Positions 5,339-6,765 of a stretch of 6,765 nucleotides of DNA are shown here, in pieces. Each line of letters opens with the position of its first letter. The first letter of the stretch is position 1. Source of the DNA: an uncultured bacterium (GTDB taxonomy: Bacteria > Cyanobacteriota > Vampirovibrionia > Gastranaerophilales > Gastranaerophilaceae); the NCBI GenBank assembly GCA_902803265.1, contig CADCPD010000201.1, positions 1-6,765 on the forward strand. The letters run 5' to 3'. A program made the position numbers and the translations under genes. Under the pieces are notes generated by a model. It did not search any database and was not told where the DNA came from. It was given only the letters and a program-made list of their open reading frames with translations.

Positions 5339-6765
5339 CTAAGCAGTTTTGTATTTTTTCCAATCAGCTAATTCATAGTGCCAAACTTCATATGATTTTG
5401 ATTTAAAATCTCCACCCCAAGCTATTGAGCCATTAGAGCGTTTTTTAATTTCTGCAGAAAAGGCATCCCATTCTTCTCGAGATAATCCTTTACCGCCTGA
5501 TTTATATACTCCGCAGTCAAATGCTGCACCATAATTATGAGGTGAACTTCCTCCAGGAGCTACCATGTTACCTTTTCTTGCTCTGGCTGCATTTGACTCT
5601 GCAATAGACCTGAATCCATCTGATATAACAAAGGTATATCCTTTTTCAGCAGCCACTTCATTGAACAATGCAATTTGTTCCTGCATTTCTGGTCTTAAAT
5701 TTTTATAATTCGTATAACCAAAAGTTAAAACCTGAGTTCCATTAGGCAACGTTTTTACAGAAACCTGATTTTTGTATTCAGCCGGAATATTGTCAGTATT
5801 TAATTCACCGTCATATACTTTTCTGTTTTTCACTTCATTAATCTTAGCATTAACTTCTTGAACAGCAGACTGAGCTTCTGTTAAAGCACCTTTTGCCTTA
5901 GATAATTCGCTTGATTTTACAGATTCAACATTTTGGACAGCTTTATTGTAAGTTGACATCTTAGCTTTTGTTTCTGAAGAACATGTCTTGCTTATTTTTT
6001 CCTGAATAGCCGCCTTTTCCTCAGCTAATTTGGTCTTTACCTCTTCAATTTTTGATTTTTCGGTATTTAATTTTTCTAAATCTTTCTTAAATGCATCTAA
6101 TTTTTTATTTGCCGCATTTAATTCTTTATTTTTTGTGTCAATTTCTTTTTTCTTGTTCTTAATTTCTTTATTTTTTTCTGAAATTTTAGTATTGATTTCG
6201 CGCTTACGGGCATTTATTTTCGCATCTTTTTCAGCATCCTCAGGTTTGCCTGTTGTTTTACCTATTTTTGACAGAGAATCTTGAAGGGCAGAAAGCTGTT
6301 TATTAAAACTGTCACTTTGAGAAGTTAAAGATGCAATTTCAGAAGACAAAGATTTAATAGTTTCTTCTTGTGTAGAAATTTCAACTTCTTTATTATTTAT
6401 TTTAACAGCATTATCATCCAGTTTTGCTTGATTTTCATTTATCTTTTGAAGATTTTTCTCAAATTCCTTATTTAGAGATTTACTAATATTGCTATCATTT
6501 TTTACAGCTTCCTTGTAATCCGCTTCTGCCTTTTGTTTGTCAGCAATTGCAGCTTTAACATTTTCATTAGAACCATCATGAACAGCATTCACAGCAGCTT
6601 GTTTTTCTTGTAAAGTTGCTTGTCTTGTAGCCTTTTCCGATTCAAGCTGTTCTAAAGTCATAGAATCTAGAGGATTTGCAGGAGGAGCAGGCTGAGAATA
6701 AGATGAAGATGAAGCTCTTGAACTTGCAGATGCAGTTGACAATCCAAAATTTGCCGCTGGAGCAG
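5339..6765 (-). CDS. Coiled-coil protein with C-terminal M15/VanY-type zinc peptidase domain, N-terminus cut by window edge
   Basis: Probable peptidoglycan peptidase (D,D-carboxypeptidase or L-Ala-D-Glu endopeptidase type). The frame stays open to the right edge (encoding APAANFG before a TTG at 6742-6740), and that TTG has no ribosome site, so the true start is outside. Counting from the TTG, 467 residues are seen. Residues 1-25 are Ser/Ala/Pro rich; about 28-310 is Lys/Glu/Gln/Ala-rich coiled coil; about 315-467 is the peptidase. The peptidase shows SDGFRS (374-379), SPHNYGAAFD with zinc ligands His402 and Asp409, WGGDF (442-446) and WHYE with Glu457 near ligand His455, the layout of the VanY/CwlK/T5-endolysin group. 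The coiled coil recalls EnvC/PcsB/CwlO-type wall hydrolases, which carry M23 or NlpC/P60 domains instead. Secretion cannot be judged without the N-terminus. It ends in TAG beside the shared terminator. Confidence 0.87.
   Translation of the reverse strand, partial: APAANFGLSTASASSRASSSSYSQPAPPANPLDSMTLEQLESEKATRQATLQEKQAAVNAVHDGSNENVKAAIADKQKAEADYKEAVKNDSNISKSLNKEFEKNLQKINENQAKLDDNAVKINNKEVEISTQEETIKSLSSEIASLTSQSDSFNKQLSALQDSLSKIGKTTGKPEDAEKDAKINARKREINTKISEKNKEIKNKKKEIDTKNKELNAANKKLDAFKKDLEKLNTEKSKIEEVKTKLAEEKAAIQEKISKTCSSETKAKMSTYNKAVQNVESVKSSELSKAKGALTEAQSAVQEVNAKINEVKNRKVYDGELNTDNIPAEYKNQVSVKTLPNGTQVLTFGYTNYKNLRPEMQEQIALFNEVAAEKGYTFVISDGFRSIAESNAARARKGNMVAPGGSSPHNYGAAFDCGVYKSGGKGLSREEWDAFSAEIKKRSNGSIAWGGDFKSKSYEVWHYELADWKKYKTA

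Noticed and set aside
6030..6284. Plus-strand Phe/Ser-rich open frame opposite the coiled coil
   Set aside because: Antisense of Lys/Glu-rich coiled-coil codons gives Phe/Leu/Ser strings; there is no ribosome site.
6740..6742. TTG at 6742 as the true start of the M15 peptidase gene
   Set aside because: The reading frame continues without a stop to the window edge and there is no ribosome site before the TTG, so the gene is treated as truncated.

Overview
The window is AT-rich (visually about 30% G+C) and densely coded, with standard genetic code, Shine-Dalgarno-led genes, long runs of A/T between genes and Rho-independent hairpins. Gene content is bacterial and chromosomal: a hexose-phosphate mutase, a sugar-type ABC permease, a dGTPase-like HD hydrolase, an LL-diaminopimelate-aminotransferase-like enzyme, two small repeat proteins (one with EF-hands) and a coiled-coil cell-wall peptidase. 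The aminotransferase type, the EF-hand protein and the coiled-coil M15 peptidase would fit a gut Gastranaerophilales (Melainabacteria/Vampirovibrionia, the non-photosynthetic sister of Cyanobacteria). That assignment is an impression from protein style, not a demonstrated match; a low-GC Bacillota or other gut lineage is not excluded.

Layout. Positions 1-817 (minus strand) hold the N-terminal 272 codons of a phosphomannomutase/phosphoglucomutase whose C-terminus lies off the left edge. A 43-bp divergent gap separates it from a MalF/UgpA-type ABC permease (861-1745, plus). That gene's stop codon directly abuts the stop codon of dgt (1746-2765, minus), with no base between them. A 54-bp divergent promoter region with an extended -10 element then leads into a class I/II aminotransferase (2820-4058, plus).

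The right part looks more accessory. A 162-bp gene-free stretch (4059-4220) carries repeated TGTAACAT-type words. It precedes a 192-residue protein with two canonical EF-hand loops exactly 80 residues apart. An AT-rich hairpin terminator follows, then a 113-residue lysine-rich protein made of two near-identical 24-residue units exactly 50 residues apart. A 26-bp perfect inverted repeat acts as a two-way terminator between this gene and the convergent last gene. That gene (5339-6765, minus) is a coiled-coil protein ending in an M15/VanY-type zinc peptidase domain; it has no start codon in the window I would trust, so its N-terminus lies off the right edge.

How the genes fit together. Each transcription unit appears to be a single gene or close to it; strand changes at nearly every gene argue against one operon. 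The mutase (sugar-phosphate supply), the diaminopimelate-type aminotransferase (possible lysine and peptidoglycan precursor) and the M15 peptidase (peptidoglycan cleavage) share a loose cell-envelope theme, but this is inference. I see no tRNA, rRNA, CRISPR array, transposase or phage module. I did not find a clearly new defence or mobile system; the least explained items are the two small repeat proteins and the repeated motif in front of the EF-hand gene.
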